A stretch of 50,801 bases of DNA from Myxococcales bacterium (GTDB lineage Bacteria; Myxococcota_A; Polyangia; Polyangiales; Polyangiaceae). The translations under genes and the position numbers were made by a program. The notes beneath the pieces were generated by a model. It was not told where the DNA came from. It worked only from the letters and a program-made list of their open reading frames with translations, and searched no databases. Positions 1 through 8,349 of this stretch are shown here, one piece after another (position 1 is the first letter of the stretch; each line of letters opens with the position of its first letter). Location: positions 1 through 50,801 of the forward strand of contig JACPVJ010000150.1 in NCBI GenBank assembly GCA_016191785.1, written 5' to 3'.

Positions 1-283
1 GGGCGGCATTTCGGTGGTCGGCAACGTGGTGCCGAGCTGCGAACTTCCGCGGGGCGGCATTTCGGTGGTCGGCAACGCGGTGCCGGCCAGCAAACTTCCG
101 CAGGGCGGCAGTTCGGTGGTCGGCAACGCGGTGCCGGCCGGCAAACTTCCGCGGGGCGGCATTTCGGTGGTCGGCAACGTGGTGCCGAGCTGCGAACTTC
201 CGCGGGGCGGCATTTCGGTGGTCGGCAACGTGGTGCCGGCCAGCAGACTTCCGCAGGGCGGCATTTTGGTGGCGGGCAACGTG
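1..283. repeat. 51-bp tandem repeat array, copy A
   Basis: Units begin at 1, 52, 103, 154, 205 and 256, giving five full copies and a partial sixth that decays near 283; the array probably continues past the window edge. Each unit starts GGGCGGCATTTCGGTGGTCG and ends CAAACTTCCGCGG or close to it. Units 1 and 4 share a GCCGAGCTGCGAACTTCC variant while 2, 3 and 5 carry GCCGGCC. Because 51 is divisible by three, open frames run through the array on both strands (17-residue period, VVGNAVP...LP.GG), but I regard these as by-products. The array ends about 40 bp beyond the stop of the minus-strand gene at 321. A second array of the same family lies at 7301-7530. Confidence 0.95.
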
Positions 284-320
284 CGAGCACCGCGAGGCGC
301 AGCCGCGCTCGCGTGCGCCA

Positions 321-1346
321 TCACTGATGCGTCGCGCGCCACACGCCGCTCTGCCCCGCGAACCAGATCTCGCGCGGGCCTCTGCCCGTCACCGCGCTCA
401 GCGGTCCGGACAGCCCTTCGACGCGGCGCCAGCTCGCACCGTCGAAGTGCGCGGCGCCGCCGTCGGCGGCGAGCCACACGTCGGTCGCGCCGGTGGCCCA
501 CACCGCGCGGGGCCCTTGGACCACGGACGGCTGTGCCTTCCATGCATTGCCGTCGAAGTGGTGCAGGCGGCTCGGCTCGCGCTCGGCGAGCCAGATGTCG
601 GTTTCGCTGACGGCCCACAGGTGCTCGGCGCGCGAGAAGGTCGGCTTCGTGTCGAGGGCACGCCACCCCGCGTCGTCCAGACGGTGCACGGCCGCGCGGT
701 CCCAGGCCCAGGCCACCTTGCCGCACAGCTCGACCCGCGGCTGCCCCGGGGGCGGTGCGATCATCGTCCAGCCGGTGCGCCGCTTGATGATGCAGGTGCG
801 ATCGGGCGCGCACACCACCTCCGGGTCGTCGTAGCCCAGCACGCCGAAGAGCGGCGCCATCGGCAGGCTGCCCAGCTTGCCGATCTCGGACGCGCCCCGC
901 TCCCACCCGCCCTTGCGAAAGCGGGCGTAGACGCCGCGCCCTTGGCTCGTGCCCATCAGCCGCGGCTGATCGTCACGACCGAAGTAGACGGTCACGCTCG
1001 GGTCGTTCGCCGGCGGCTTCGGCAGCTGGTGGAGGCCTTTGCCGACGTCGAGCCAGGCATCGGCGCCCAGCGCCGCGACGCGGCTCTTCTGACCGAGCGC
1101 AAGGGAGTGCACCGGCGCGTCGAGCACGCGCGTGAGCGCAGTGAGGCCTACGGTGGCGGGGGGTGGAGGCGCGTCGGCGCTCGGGGCTGCCGGCGGCGGC
1201 GGCGCTGGGCTTGGCGTAGCGGTGGGGGCGGCCGCGGCAGAAGCTGGCGGACCAGGCTTCGGCGCGGGCGCCGGGCTGGCACACGCGACGCACGAAAGCA
1301 GGCTGAGCCAGGCGAGCTTCGACACGGGACAGAGCGCCAATACCAC
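321..1346 (-). CDS. Probable lipoprotein with propeller-like WD/DVWL repeats
   Basis: This is a 341-residue exported protein of unknown role. The N-terminus has a hydrophobic signal with cysteines at its end (LLSCVACAS), then a long Ala/Pro-rich linker of about 45 residues. The rest contains short repeats in which Trp, Asp and Gly recur (DIWLAE..., DVWLAADGG, EIWFAG), each followed by HFDG..W, typical of secreted myxobacterial beta-propeller-like proteins. The start taken is GTG at 1346; a second GTG seven codons later would also give a usable signal sequence. It is divergent from the transglutaminase gene starting at 1363, so the two share a 16-bp intergenic space. Its stop is followed at once by the 51-bp repeat array. 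No catalytic motif is visible. Confidence 0.8.
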   Translation of the reverse strand: MVLALCPVSKLAWLSLLSCVACASPAPAPKPGPPASAAAAPTATPSPAPPPPAAPSADAPPPPATVGLTALTRVLDAPVHSLALGQKSRVAALGADAWLDVGKGLHQLPKPPANDPSVTVYFGRDDQPRLMGTSQGRGVYARFRKGGWERGASEIGKLGSLPMAPLFGVLGYDDPEVVCAPDRTCIIKRRTGWTMIAPPPGQPRVELCGKVAWAWDRAAVHRLDDAGWRALDTKPTFSRAEHLWAVSETDIWLAEREPSRLHHFDGNAWKAQPSVVQGPRAVWATGATDVWLAADGGAAHFDGASWRRVEGLSGPLSAVTGRGPREIWFAGQSGVWRATHQ

Positions 1347-1362
1347 GTGCTACGCTCCGGGC

Positions 1363-2976
1363 GTGAGTCGCCGCGCCCGCCACCTGGCCACGCTCTTGGC
1401 AGTGCTGATCGCGGCCCTGGTGTTGCCGGCCCACGCTGCGGGTCCGGTGCTGCACACCTATTTTGATCCCGACCCGGGCGAAGACCTGGCGCTGAACGCC
1501 ACCACTTCGGACGGCAAGCTGCCCGCTGCCATCGAGACCCCGAGCGGCGTGGCCCAGGCCCCCGACCCGCTGCGCGCACCGCGCAGTAACGAGCCCACCT
1601 ACGGTGGGAAGTCCACGCCCGGCAGCGTCGATGCGACCTATCGCATCGATCGCAACACCTCGCGGCCCGATCTGGTCAGCTACGACGATCCGTTCATCCC
1701 CGCCGTGACGCCGTTCAAGCGGCTGTTCGCCTACGACGTGGTGGAAGAGTCGCTCGAGCTGGGCGTCGCCGACAAGGGCATGACCAAGCTCTCGATCGGC
1801 GGCAGCGTGCACAGCGGGGACGACCAGTTCTACGCCGACATGAACGTGGATCTGGTGGCGGACACCCCGGTGCGGGTACCGACCGTCGGCCCGGGCACCC
1901 GCGTGCTGTCGGCCCACACCTTGCCCGAGACCCCGTTCCAGCTCGTGCGCGACGGCGCCGAGAACTGGTTCATCCGCGGCAGCGAGAACAAGCGCGTGCG
2001 GCTGGTGCTCCAGCTCGCCATCCCGCGAGAGATCTTCGGCAGCCCGTTCGCACCCGATGTCACCTTCGTCTCGCTCGCGCGCTTCGTGCCGCGCATGCCG
2101 CAGTCGATCCGCGCGGCGGGCGAGCGGGTGCTCGAGAAGATCGGCATCTCGCGCTCCCTGACCCCGGCTGGGGCGGTATCGGCGCTGGTGGCGCACTTTC
2201 GCTCGTTCGCGCCCTCGGACGATCGCCCCATCTCGAGCGGCGCGGCGCTGTACGAAGAGCTCGCGCTCAGCAAGAAGGGCGTGTGTCGCCACCGGGCGTA
2301 CGCGTTCATCATCACCGCGCAGGCGCTTGGCCTGCCCACCCGCATGGTCCGCAACGAGGCCCACGCCTGGGTCGAGGTGTACGACGCGCGCATCTGGCAC
2401 CGCGTCGATCTCGGCGGCGCGGCCGAGCGGCTCGACACCGAGCGCGACCCGGGTCAGCCGATGCACGCGCCCCCCAGCGACCCGTTCACCTGGCCGGCAG
2501 GCTCCGAGAGCGCACAAGACCTGGTCGAGCGCACGATGTCGCCCGCCGGCGGCAACCGCCCATCGGGGCAGAAGCCCGGCGCCGATGGGGGCGTCGTGGG
2601 GGACGGCGGCGTGACCCTCTTCCCGGCGCCCAGCGCGACCCCCGGCACCGCTGGTGACGCCGGCACCAGCACCTTCGACGAGCGTCCCGCGTCGAAGGTC
2701 GAGGTCGCGCTCGCGAACGCCTCGGTCAAGCGCGGCGAGCCACTGGCGGTGAGCGGGCGCATCGCGGCCAGCGGCGACGGCTGCAAGGGCGTACGCGTGG
2801 ACTTCGCGCTGAAGCACGAGTCGGGCAAGTTGATCCCGATCCAGTCGCTGTCGGCGGGCGACGACGGCAAGTATCAGGGCGCCATCGTGGTGCCCCCGAA
2901 CCTCGAGGTCGGCGAGTACGAGCTCGTGGTCTCGACCCCAGGTGACGCCCGCTGCGGCGCGGGGGCGGGCGAGTGA
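1363..2976 (+). CDS. Secreted transglutaminase-like protein
   Basis: The product (537 residues) begins with a signal peptide (RRARHLATLLAVLIAALVLP, cleavage near AHA) when read from GTG 1363; the longer in-frame upstream extension overlaps the divergent gene and is low complexity, so I reject it. Residues 300-355 carry the transglutaminase-like triad: C308 in GVCRHR, H334 in NEAHAWVEVY and D349 in WHRVDLGG. After a Gly/Pro-rich spacer near residues 400-445, the last 100 residues look like an Ig-like beta-sandwich (VEVALANASVKRGEPLAVSG). Such proteins cleave or remodel amide bonds in envelope proteins or peptidoglycan. The stop overlaps the start of the VWA gene by GTGA, so the two are translationally coupled. 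Confidence 0.88.
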   Translation: MSRRARHLATLLAVLIAALVLPAHAAGPVLHTYFDPDPGEDLALNATTSDGKLPAAIETPSGVAQAPDPLRAPRSNEPTYGGKSTPGSVDATYRIDRNTSRPDLVSYDDPFIPAVTPFKRLFAYDVVEESLELGVADKGMTKLSIGGSVHSGDDQFYADMNVDLVADTPVRVPTVGPGTRVLSAHTLPETPFQLVRDGAENWFIRGSENKRVRLVLQLAIPREIFGSPFAPDVTFVSLARFVPRMPQSIRAAGERVLEKIGISRSLTPAGAVSALVAHFRSFAPSDDRPISSGAALYEELALSKKGVCRHRAYAFIITAQALGLPTRMVRNEAHAWVEVYDARIWHRVDLGGAAERLDTERDPGQPMHAPPSDPFTWPAGSESAQDLVERTMSPAGGNRPSGQKPGADGGVVGDGGVTLFPAPSATPGTAGDAGTSTFDERPASKVEVALANASVKRGEPLAVSGRIAASGDGCKGVRVDFALKHESGKLIPIQSLSAGDDGKYQGAIVVPPNLEVGEYELVVSTPGDARCGAGAGE

Positions 2977-4196
2977 GCGACTTCGTCGTCCCGTTCCTGT
3001 ACGCCCTGCGCGAGCGCCGCTTGGCGGTGGGCGCCCAAGAGGCCGTGCAGCTGTCGCGTGCGCTGGCCCGCGGGCTGCATGGCAACACGCTCGATGGCTT
3101 CTACTACGTCGCGCGCGCGCTGATGGTCCACCGCGAGAGCGACCTGGACAAGTTCGACGAGGCGTTCCTGTCGCACTTCAAGGGCGTGGTGTTCGAGACC
3201 GCCAGCGCCTTGAAAGACCTGGAAGAGTGGCTGCGTGATCCGAAGGTGCTCCAGGGGCTCACCGACGAGCAGAAGGCCGCGCTGAAAGAGCTCGACGTGG
3301 ACGAGCTTCGCGAGCTCCTCGAGCAGCGCCTGCGTGAGCAGAAAGAGCGGCACGAGGGCGGCAGCAAGTGGATCGGCACCGGCGGCACCAGCCCTTTCGG
3401 CACGGGCGGCTACCACCCCAGCGGCATCAGCATGCGAGCCGGCTCGCAGGGCCGCGGCGGGCGCAGCGCCATGAGCATGGCCGACGCGCGTCGCTATCGC
3501 CCGTATCGCTCGGATCTAGTGCTCGACGTGCGCCAGATCGAGGTCGCCCTGCGCAAGCTGCGCTCGTTCACGCGCGAGGGCGCGGTGGACGAGCTGGATC
3601 TCGACGGCACCATCGACGCCACCGCCAAGAACGGCGGCGAGCTCGAGATCGTCACGCGCCCCCCGCGACGTAGCAACCTGCGCGTGCTGCTCTTGATGGA
3701 CGTGGGCGGGTCGATGGACCCCTTCGCCCACACCTGCTCGCAGCTCTTCAGCGCGGCCCGCCGCGCCTCGAACTTCCGCGAGCTCAGGACCTACTACTTC
3801 CACAACACGGTGTACGGCCGGGTGTACTCGACCGACGGGCTGATGGACCCGATCGAGGTGCCGCGCCTGGTCGATCAGCTGAACGGGCGCTGGAAGGTGA
3901 TCTTCGTGGGCGACGCCGCGATGGCCCCCGGCGAGCTCTTGGGCACCGGACCCTGGGGCTCCCCCGCGGGGGAGCGCACGCTGTCGGGGCTCGACTGGCT
4001 GACGTTCATCCACGAGCGCTTCGAGCGCTGCGTGTGGCTGAACCCCGACCCGCCGGAATACTGGAACGGCGGCACGGCCAAGGCCATCGGCGAGGTGATC
4101 TCGATGCACCACCTGACGCTCGAGGGCCTGACGGAAGCGATGGCGCAGCTCTCGAAGGTGCGCGCGGTGAAGGCCGGCTACTTGTCCGCCACCTGA
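2973..4196 (+). CDS. VWA-domain protein, CoxE-like family
   Basis: This is a 407-residue cytoplasmic-looking protein without a signal peptide. The first 140 residues are helical and charged, followed by a Gly-rich loop, and then a von Willebrand A domain from about residue 235. The metal-site motif reads D243-V-G-G-S247, where the canonical DxSxS has Gly in place of the first Ser. A downstream hydrophobic strand with Asp (VIFVGDAAMAPGE) is a plausible third metal-site element. CoxE-like VWA proteins usually work with a MoxR AAA+ ATPase, which is not in this window. GTG at 2973 overlaps the preceding stop, tying it to the transglutaminase. Its 3' end overlaps the convergent lipoprotein gene by 19 bp. 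Confidence 0.88.
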   Translation: MSDFVVPFLYALRERRLAVGAQEAVQLSRALARGLHGNTLDGFYYVARALMVHRESDLDKFDEAFLSHFKGVVFETASALKDLEEWLRDPKVLQGLTDEQKAALKELDVDELRELLEQRLREQKERHEGGSKWIGTGGTSPFGTGGYHPSGISMRAGSQGRGGRSAMSMADARRYRPYRSDLVLDVRQIEVALRKLRSFTREGAVDELDLDGTIDATAKNGGELEIVTRPPRRSNLRVLLLMDVGGSMDPFAHTCSQLFSAARRASNFRELRTYYFHNTVYGRVYSTDGLMDPIEVPRLVDQLNGRWKVIFVGDAAMAPGELLGTGPWGSPAGERTLSGLDWLTFIHERFERCVWLNPDPPEYWNGGTAKAIGEVISMHHLTLEGLTEAMAQLSKVRAVKAGYLSAT

Positions 4197-4861
4197 CAGT
4201 GCTTCGCGATGCACTTGGCGGTCTTGTTCGCCGGGTACTGTGGCATGCACGCCGGGCAGCCCACGGGGCTCGAGGGGCACACCGCCTTGTGCAGCGCGTC
4301 GTCGCCCTTCTTCGCCACCGCGATCAGCTCGTATTCGCTCGAGCCGCAGCTCTCGCAGCAATCCAGGCCCATGCGCAGCGCGCAGTCGTCGTCCGTGGTG
4401 CACGCCGAGAGCGCGTCGACCTGGCGCACGTCGAAGGCCTGGCAGGTGCCCGCGCTGCAGGTCGCGCCAAGGTTCGGGTTGATGGCCGAGGCGCAATCGC
4501 AGATCGGTCCGCCGCACGAGCACTGCGCCTCGTACTTCGAGTTGACGGCCTGAAAGTCCTTCAGCTCGGGCATGCCGCACAGGCAGCAGTCCTGGGTGGT
4601 CAGGATGCAGTCCGGCGGCTCGTTGCACGTCTTGGCCTCGGGCCCGCAGCTGTTCTGACCGCCGCTGCCGGCTACGCCGCCGCTGCCGGCCACGCCCCCC
4701 GAGCCAGCGCTGCCCCCGCCGCCCGAGCTGCCCCCGGAGCCACCCGTGGCCCCCGCGCCACCGGTGGCCGAGCCGCCGGTGCCGTCAGAGGTCGAGCTGC
4801 CCCCGCAGCCCACCACCAGAGTCGAAATCGCGAGAGCGCCCAAGATCGCCAGAGCACGCAT
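4178..4861 (-). CDS. Cys-rich lipoprotein with Gly linker
   Basis: The protein (227 residues) starts at the ATG at 4861, chosen over an upstream in-frame start at 4891 because a run of G (GGGGGGG) sits directly before it as ribosome-binding site and because it gives a clean lipoprotein signal ending LVVGC. A Gly/Ser/Ala linker of about 50 residues follows. The mature domain has many paired cysteines (TQDCCLCG, CSCGGPICDC, GLDCCESCG, VGCPACMP), suggesting a disulfide-rich extracellular fold. Function unknown. Proteins of this shape are common in Sorangiineae genomes, and several sister examples occur in this window (8350, 11087, 40566). Confidence 0.85.
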   Translation of the reverse strand: MRALAILGALAISTLVVGCGGSSTSDGTGGSATGGAGATGGSGGSSGGGGSAGSGGVAGSGGVAGSGGQNSCGPEAKTCNEPPDCILTTQDCCLCGMPELKDFQAVNSKYEAQCSCGGPICDCASAINPNLGATCSAGTCQAFDVRQVDALSACTTDDDCALRMGLDCCESCGSSEYELIAVAKKGDDALHKAVCPSSPVGCPACMPQYPANKTAKCIAKHCQVADK

Positions 4862-4966
4862 ACCCCCCCCCCACAGCAATGCACGTGCCACGCGAAGTGC
4901 CTCGTTCCATGCGGGTTCCCGCGATGCGGTCTGGCCCAGCGTGTGCCACTGTGCGACTTCGATTCC

Positions 4967-6820
4967 GTGCTGAATCCCCTTCGGCTCGTCTTCGCGCTCG
5001 CGCTGCTGCTGGTGGCGCCTGCCGCCAGCGCCGCGCCGGTGTGCGAGCCCGAGCTCGAGGCCTGGGTCGCGCGCTGCGAGAAGAGCCAGGGGCAGGCTCT
5101 CGAGATCGTCACCTGCGATCGCGGGGTGCTGGTGGTGCGGTCGCGCGGTGCGCGCCTGGACGTGGAGCTCAGCGCAAGATCCGAGCGGAGCTTTCGCAGC
5201 GCAGGAGCCCTCGGGCTCTCACCCGTCGGCCAGTTCCCGGACTGGTCCCGCGAGAGCGAGCCGCGCCGACAGGCGCTCGACGCGCTGGTCGCGTGCGCGA
5301 CCCGCGATCCCGCCCTGCCACTCGGCTCGGCCTCGCCGGGGCCCCGCCCGCCGCGGACGCGCGGGCTGCCCTGGCTCTTGCTCGCGGGGCTCGCGGCCCT
5401 CGCGGCCACCGCGAAGAAGCCCTCGCGGGAAGCGGTCGCTGCGATCGCGCTCGGCGCCCTCACCGCGCTCGTCCGCTGGCTCGCGGTCGGCGGCTCGTAC
5501 TTTCATCAGAACGGGCAGGGCCCGGCGTGGGTCGGCTACGCGCGCTCCGACGACGCCGGCCTCGCGAGCTATGGGTCGGGCTTCCCCGAGGTGTTCGGCG
5601 CGGCAGCGCGCGGCTTCGGCGATCGGCCCGAGGTCGGCGTCTGGCTCATGCAAGCGCTGCTCGCCGGCGCCGTGGTCCCCGCCGCGTGGCTCCTGGCGCG
5701 CCGACTCGGCGCAAGACCGTGGCTCGCTCAAGCGACGGCACTGATCTGCGCGCTCGATCCGTTGCTGGCCCGGCTCGCCGGCTCCGAGTCCTATTTCGCG
5801 GTCGCGCTCTCGCTGGGGATGGGCGCGACGGCGGCGTGCGCGTGCGCCGCGCCGCAGCTCCGATCGCGCGCCTTCTGGTTGCCGGTCGTGGCGGCTGGCC
5901 TGATCGTGGCGCAGTCGGTCCGCGTGCACCCGGTCGCGTGGCCCGCGGCCGTGATCACACCGCTGCCGCTGCTCTTCGGTCCCGGCTCGCTCAGGCGGCG
6001 CGCGCTGCTCTCGGCTGCGGGCGGGCTGACGATCGCCGCGATGATCGGCGTCACGAGCGGACCGCAGATCGCCGACGTGCTGCGCGGGTCGCTGGGTCAG
6101 AAGTGGCTACCCGGAGCCAGCGTTCGCTGGGAGCTGCTCGACAGCCGCGGCATGCTCGCGCTCTTCGCTGCGGTGGTCGCCTTGGGTGCCCTTCTTCGGT
6201 CGTGGCGAGGCGTGGCGTTCGCGGCCGCGGGGCTCTCCACCCTCTTCCTCGCGCGCGCGACGGATCTCACGAGCGACCCGAACCCCGCCATCACCGCGGC
6301 GCATCACCGGCTGTTCCTCCCTGCCGCCCTGACGCTGCTCGTCGTCCTCGCGACGCGACTCGGCCCGCTGCGGCGGGCTCAGGGCTGGGTCGCGGCCGGG
6401 GTGATCGCGGCGAGCCTCGCGGCCATCCCCTCGCGCCGAGCGCTGGCGGCGCCGTTCACCGACGCCCTCGAGGCCCGCTTCGCGGACGAGTGGAAGCTGA
6501 CGTTGCCGCCGGGCGCACGCGTGGCCTACCTGGAGCGAGCCGGCTCGCAGATCAGCGTGCTGCCGCTGCGCGCAGGCCAGCGCGCGGCGCTCACTCCGAG
6601 CGACGCCGACCTGTCGCTCGGCTCACTGCCGCCTCCGGCCTACTACGTTCACTCGTCGCTGTGCTCGACCCGCGACGGTGCCCCGATTTGCGAAGCGCTC
6701 GAGCGCAGCGCCAAGCTCGAGCTCGTGACCGAGCGGCGCCTGCCCGCACGGCCCAGCATGCGCTGGCACGGGTACCAGACCGCCGAGGTGAGCGTGGCGC
6801 TGTATCGGGTGTTGCCGTGA
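4967..6820 (+). CDS. Polytopic membrane protein, possible GT39/ArnT-like
   Basis: Read from GTG 4967 (617 residues), the protein begins with a signal-like helix (LRLVFALALLLVAPAASA) and a soluble periplasmic segment of about 100 residues with three Cys. About ten transmembrane segments follow from residue 130 to 480, with a soluble C-terminal region containing SSLCSTRDGAPICEALERS. The layout, with a large extracytoplasmic loop (GSYFHQNGQGPAWVGYARSD) after the first helices, is reminiscent of GT-C sugar transferases, but I see no clear DxDE motif, so this remains a guess. The long open frame upstream of 4967 is a shadow of the opposite-strand lipoprotein. Its stop overlaps the next start by GTGA. 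Confidence 0.75.
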   Translation: MLNPLRLVFALALLLVAPAASAAPVCEPELEAWVARCEKSQGQALEIVTCDRGVLVVRSRGARLDVELSARSERSFRSAGALGLSPVGQFPDWSRESEPRRQALDALVACATRDPALPLGSASPGPRPPRTRGLPWLLLAGLAALAATAKKPSREAVAAIALGALTALVRWLAVGGSYFHQNGQGPAWVGYARSDDAGLASYGSGFPEVFGAAARGFGDRPEVGVWLMQALLAGAVVPAAWLLARRLGARPWLAQATALICALDPLLARLAGSESYFAVALSLGMGATAACACAAPQLRSRAFWLPVVAAGLIVAQSVRVHPVAWPAAVITPLPLLFGPGSLRRRALLSAAGGLTIAAMIGVTSGPQIADVLRGSLGQKWLPGASVRWELLDSRGMLALFAAVVALGALLRSWRGVAFAAAGLSTLFLARATDLTSDPNPAITAAHHRLFLPAALTLLVVLATRLGPLRRAQGWVAAGVIAASLAAIPSRRALAAPFTDALEARFADEWKLTLPPGARVAYLERAGSQISVLPLRAGQRAALTPSDADLSLGSLPPPAYYVHSSLCSTRDGAPICEALERSAKLELVTERRLPARPSMRWHGYQTAEVSVALYRVLP

Positions 6821-7290
6821 CCCGACGGGGGTTCTTGCTGGTGCTGAGCGCAGCCTCGCTCGCGAGCGCCGGGCCGTCGGTGATCGAGGCGGGTCGCGAG
6901 CGTGAGGTGCTCGCGCTCGTCGCGCCCTACGAGCTCGGCCGGGAGGTCACCGCCGGCTGGAAGCTCTGGAACGTGAAGATCGAGCGCACCGAGATCGTGT
7001 TGGAGCTCACTGCCGGGCCGAACGAGCACGCGCGAGTCACGTTGTCCGAGCGAGCCGGCGGCCAGGAGCACAGCGCGAGTTTCGACATTCGGCGCGACCC
7101 GAACGCGGCCACCGCGGCCCTGGCGTCGGCGATTCGCGCCAACGACCGCGGCGGGTTCTGGCACGCGCCGCCCAAGCGCCCCGCGACCGCCGCGAAGCAC
7201 GCCACCCGCGCTCACTGGTGGCCCGCCGGCGTGGCGCTCGCCGTCATCGCCGCGATGCTCTGGGTTGCGCGAGCCCGCCCCCGCGAGTGA
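6817..7290 (+). CDS. Small membrane-anchored hypothetical protein
   Basis: This is a 157-residue protein starting GTG inside the stop of the preceding membrane protein gene, so the pair is almost certainly co-translated. It has a hydrophobic N-terminal signal or anchor (RRGFLLVLSAASLASAG), a soluble domain of about 100 residues rich in charged strands (WKLWNVKIERTEIVLELT), and a single C-terminal transmembrane helix (PAGVALAVIAAMLWVAR) with an Arg-rich cytoplasmic tail. No recognisable domain. It probably assists the neighbouring membrane protein. The second 51-bp repeat array begins 10 bp past its stop. Confidence 0.75.
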   Translation: MTRRGFLLVLSAASLASAGPSVIEAGREREVLALVAPYELGREVTAGWKLWNVKIERTEIVLELTAGPNEHARVTLSERAGGQEHSASFDIRRDPNAATAALASAIRANDRGGFWHAPPKRPATAAKHATRAHWWPAGVALAVIAAMLWVARARPRE

Positions 7291-7300
7291 GGTGCGTCGC

Positions 7301-7530
7301 CATTCGGTGGTCGACAGCGCGGTCCCGGCCAGCAGACTTCCGCGTGGCGGCAATTCAGTGGTCGGCAGCGCGTTGCCGGCCGGCAAACTTCCGCGTGGCG
7401 GCATTTCGGTGGTCGGCAGCGCGATGCCGGCCAGCAAAGTTCCGCGTGGCGGCAATTCAGTGGTCGGCAACGTGGTGCCGGCCGGCAAACTTCCGCGTGG
7501 CGGCATTTCGGCGGTCGGCAACGCGGTGGC
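7301..7530. repeat. 51-bp tandem repeat array, copy B
   Basis: Unit starts at 7345, 7396, 7447 and 7498 with exactly 51-bp spacing, plus a partial leading copy from 7301 and a truncated last copy to about 7530. The core (GGCATTTCGGTGGTCGGCA ... CCGGCCGGCAAACTTCCGCG) is the same as at 1-283 and has the same orientation. Here the unit begins TGGCGG, giving CCGCGTGGCGG at each junction, a small inverted repeat. CCGGCCGG is also self-complementary. The array fills the space between the stop of the plus-strand gene ending 7290 and the stop of the minus-strand glutaredoxin gene at 7551. Confidence 0.95.
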
Positions 7531-7550
7531 TCGTCGCGCCCACGTACCTC

Positions 7551-8252
7551 TCAGCGCCGCTGTTCGAGCCGGCGCTGCGTGGCGCGGGCGATGGCGCGCG
7601 ACCAGTTGGCTTCGCCGAAGCCCACCAGCACCGTGCCGTCGATGTCGGCCGTCGGCACGCCGCGCCTCGGGTTGAGCAGGTCCCGCTCGCGCCGCGCCGA
7701 CTCGCTGGTCTCGACGTTGCGCTCGGTGTAGGCGATGTTGTTGGCGCGAAGCCAGTCTTTCGCACGCGTGCAGTGCGGGCACCAGTCGGTGGTGTACACG
7801 GTGATGCGCACGGCCCGCATCGCCGCGTTGAGGTCGTCCGCGTTCTGCGCGCGGCCGGTGCCCGCCGGCGCCGGCGCTGGCGAAGGCTCGGCCTCGGCCG
7901 CCTCCACCGAGCGCTCGCGGGGCGCGGGTGCAGGGTCGGGCTCGGGCAGCGGCGCGCGCGGCGCCCGCGCAACGGGCTCGCTCCGCTCGACCTGAGCCGC
8001 GACGGGCTCGGAGGTCACCGCCGAAGCCACCGCGGGTCGAGTCGGCTCACCGCGGGCATGGAACGCGTAGCCGGCTGCGAGCGCGAGGCCCAGCCCCACG
8101 ACTGCGAGCACGACCAGTCGGCCGCGGCCGGGCACGGTCGTCTCCGCCGACGCCCCCGCCGCCTGCCGGCGACACAGGACGCAACGGCCGTCGGGTCCGA
8201 CGGCGAGCCCGTGGGCGCTGCAACGATCCGCCACCTGCGGGTGAGAATACAC
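7551..8252 (-). CDS. Membrane-tethered glutaredoxin-like protein
   Basis: The 233-residue protein has four parts. Residues 8-28 form a short Cys/His cluster (C11, H14, C24, C27) like a mini zinc ribbon. Residues 45-63 are a transmembrane helix. Residues 65-135 are a Pro/Ala/Glu linker. Residues 147-228 are a glutaredoxin domain with redox site WC158-P-H-C161 and the cis-Pro motif GVPT at 198-201. The start is GTG 8252. By topology the glutaredoxin domain should lie on the outer side of the inner membrane, where it could reduce or isomerise disulfides, which fits the many Cys-rich exported proteins nearby. The metal-binding role of the N-terminal cluster is inferred from spacing only. Confidence 0.88.
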   Translation of the reverse strand: MYSHPQVADRCSAHGLAVGPDGRCVLCRRQAAGASAETTVPGRGRLVVLAVVGLGLALAAGYAFHARGEPTRPAVASAVTSEPVAAQVERSEPVARAPRAPLPEPDPAPAPRERSVEAAEAEPSPAPAPAGTGRAQNADDLNAAMRAVRITVYTTDWCPHCTRAKDWLRANNIAYTERNVETSESARRERDLLNPRRGVPTADIDGTVLVGFGEANWSRAIARATQRRLEQRR

Positions 8253-8349
8253 GTCACGACAGCGGGCGCCATACGGGACGTTGTTGCCTGCCTACCAAGG
8301 CTTGCCCGCGCGGTCGATATCATGTTCGATTGTGTGGAGGGCGAATCGG

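Noticed and set aside
14..610. Open frame through the 51-bp repeats, as a possible repeat protein
   Set aside because: The array is open on both strands simply because 51 is divisible by three; no ribosome-binding site or conserved ends, and the frame runs into the antisense of a real gene.
973..2817. Very long minus-strand open frame opposite the transglutaminase gene
   Set aside because: Its translation is Arg/Ala/His-rich, as expected for the antisense of GC-rich coding DNA; the plus strand has the triad motif and a signal peptide.
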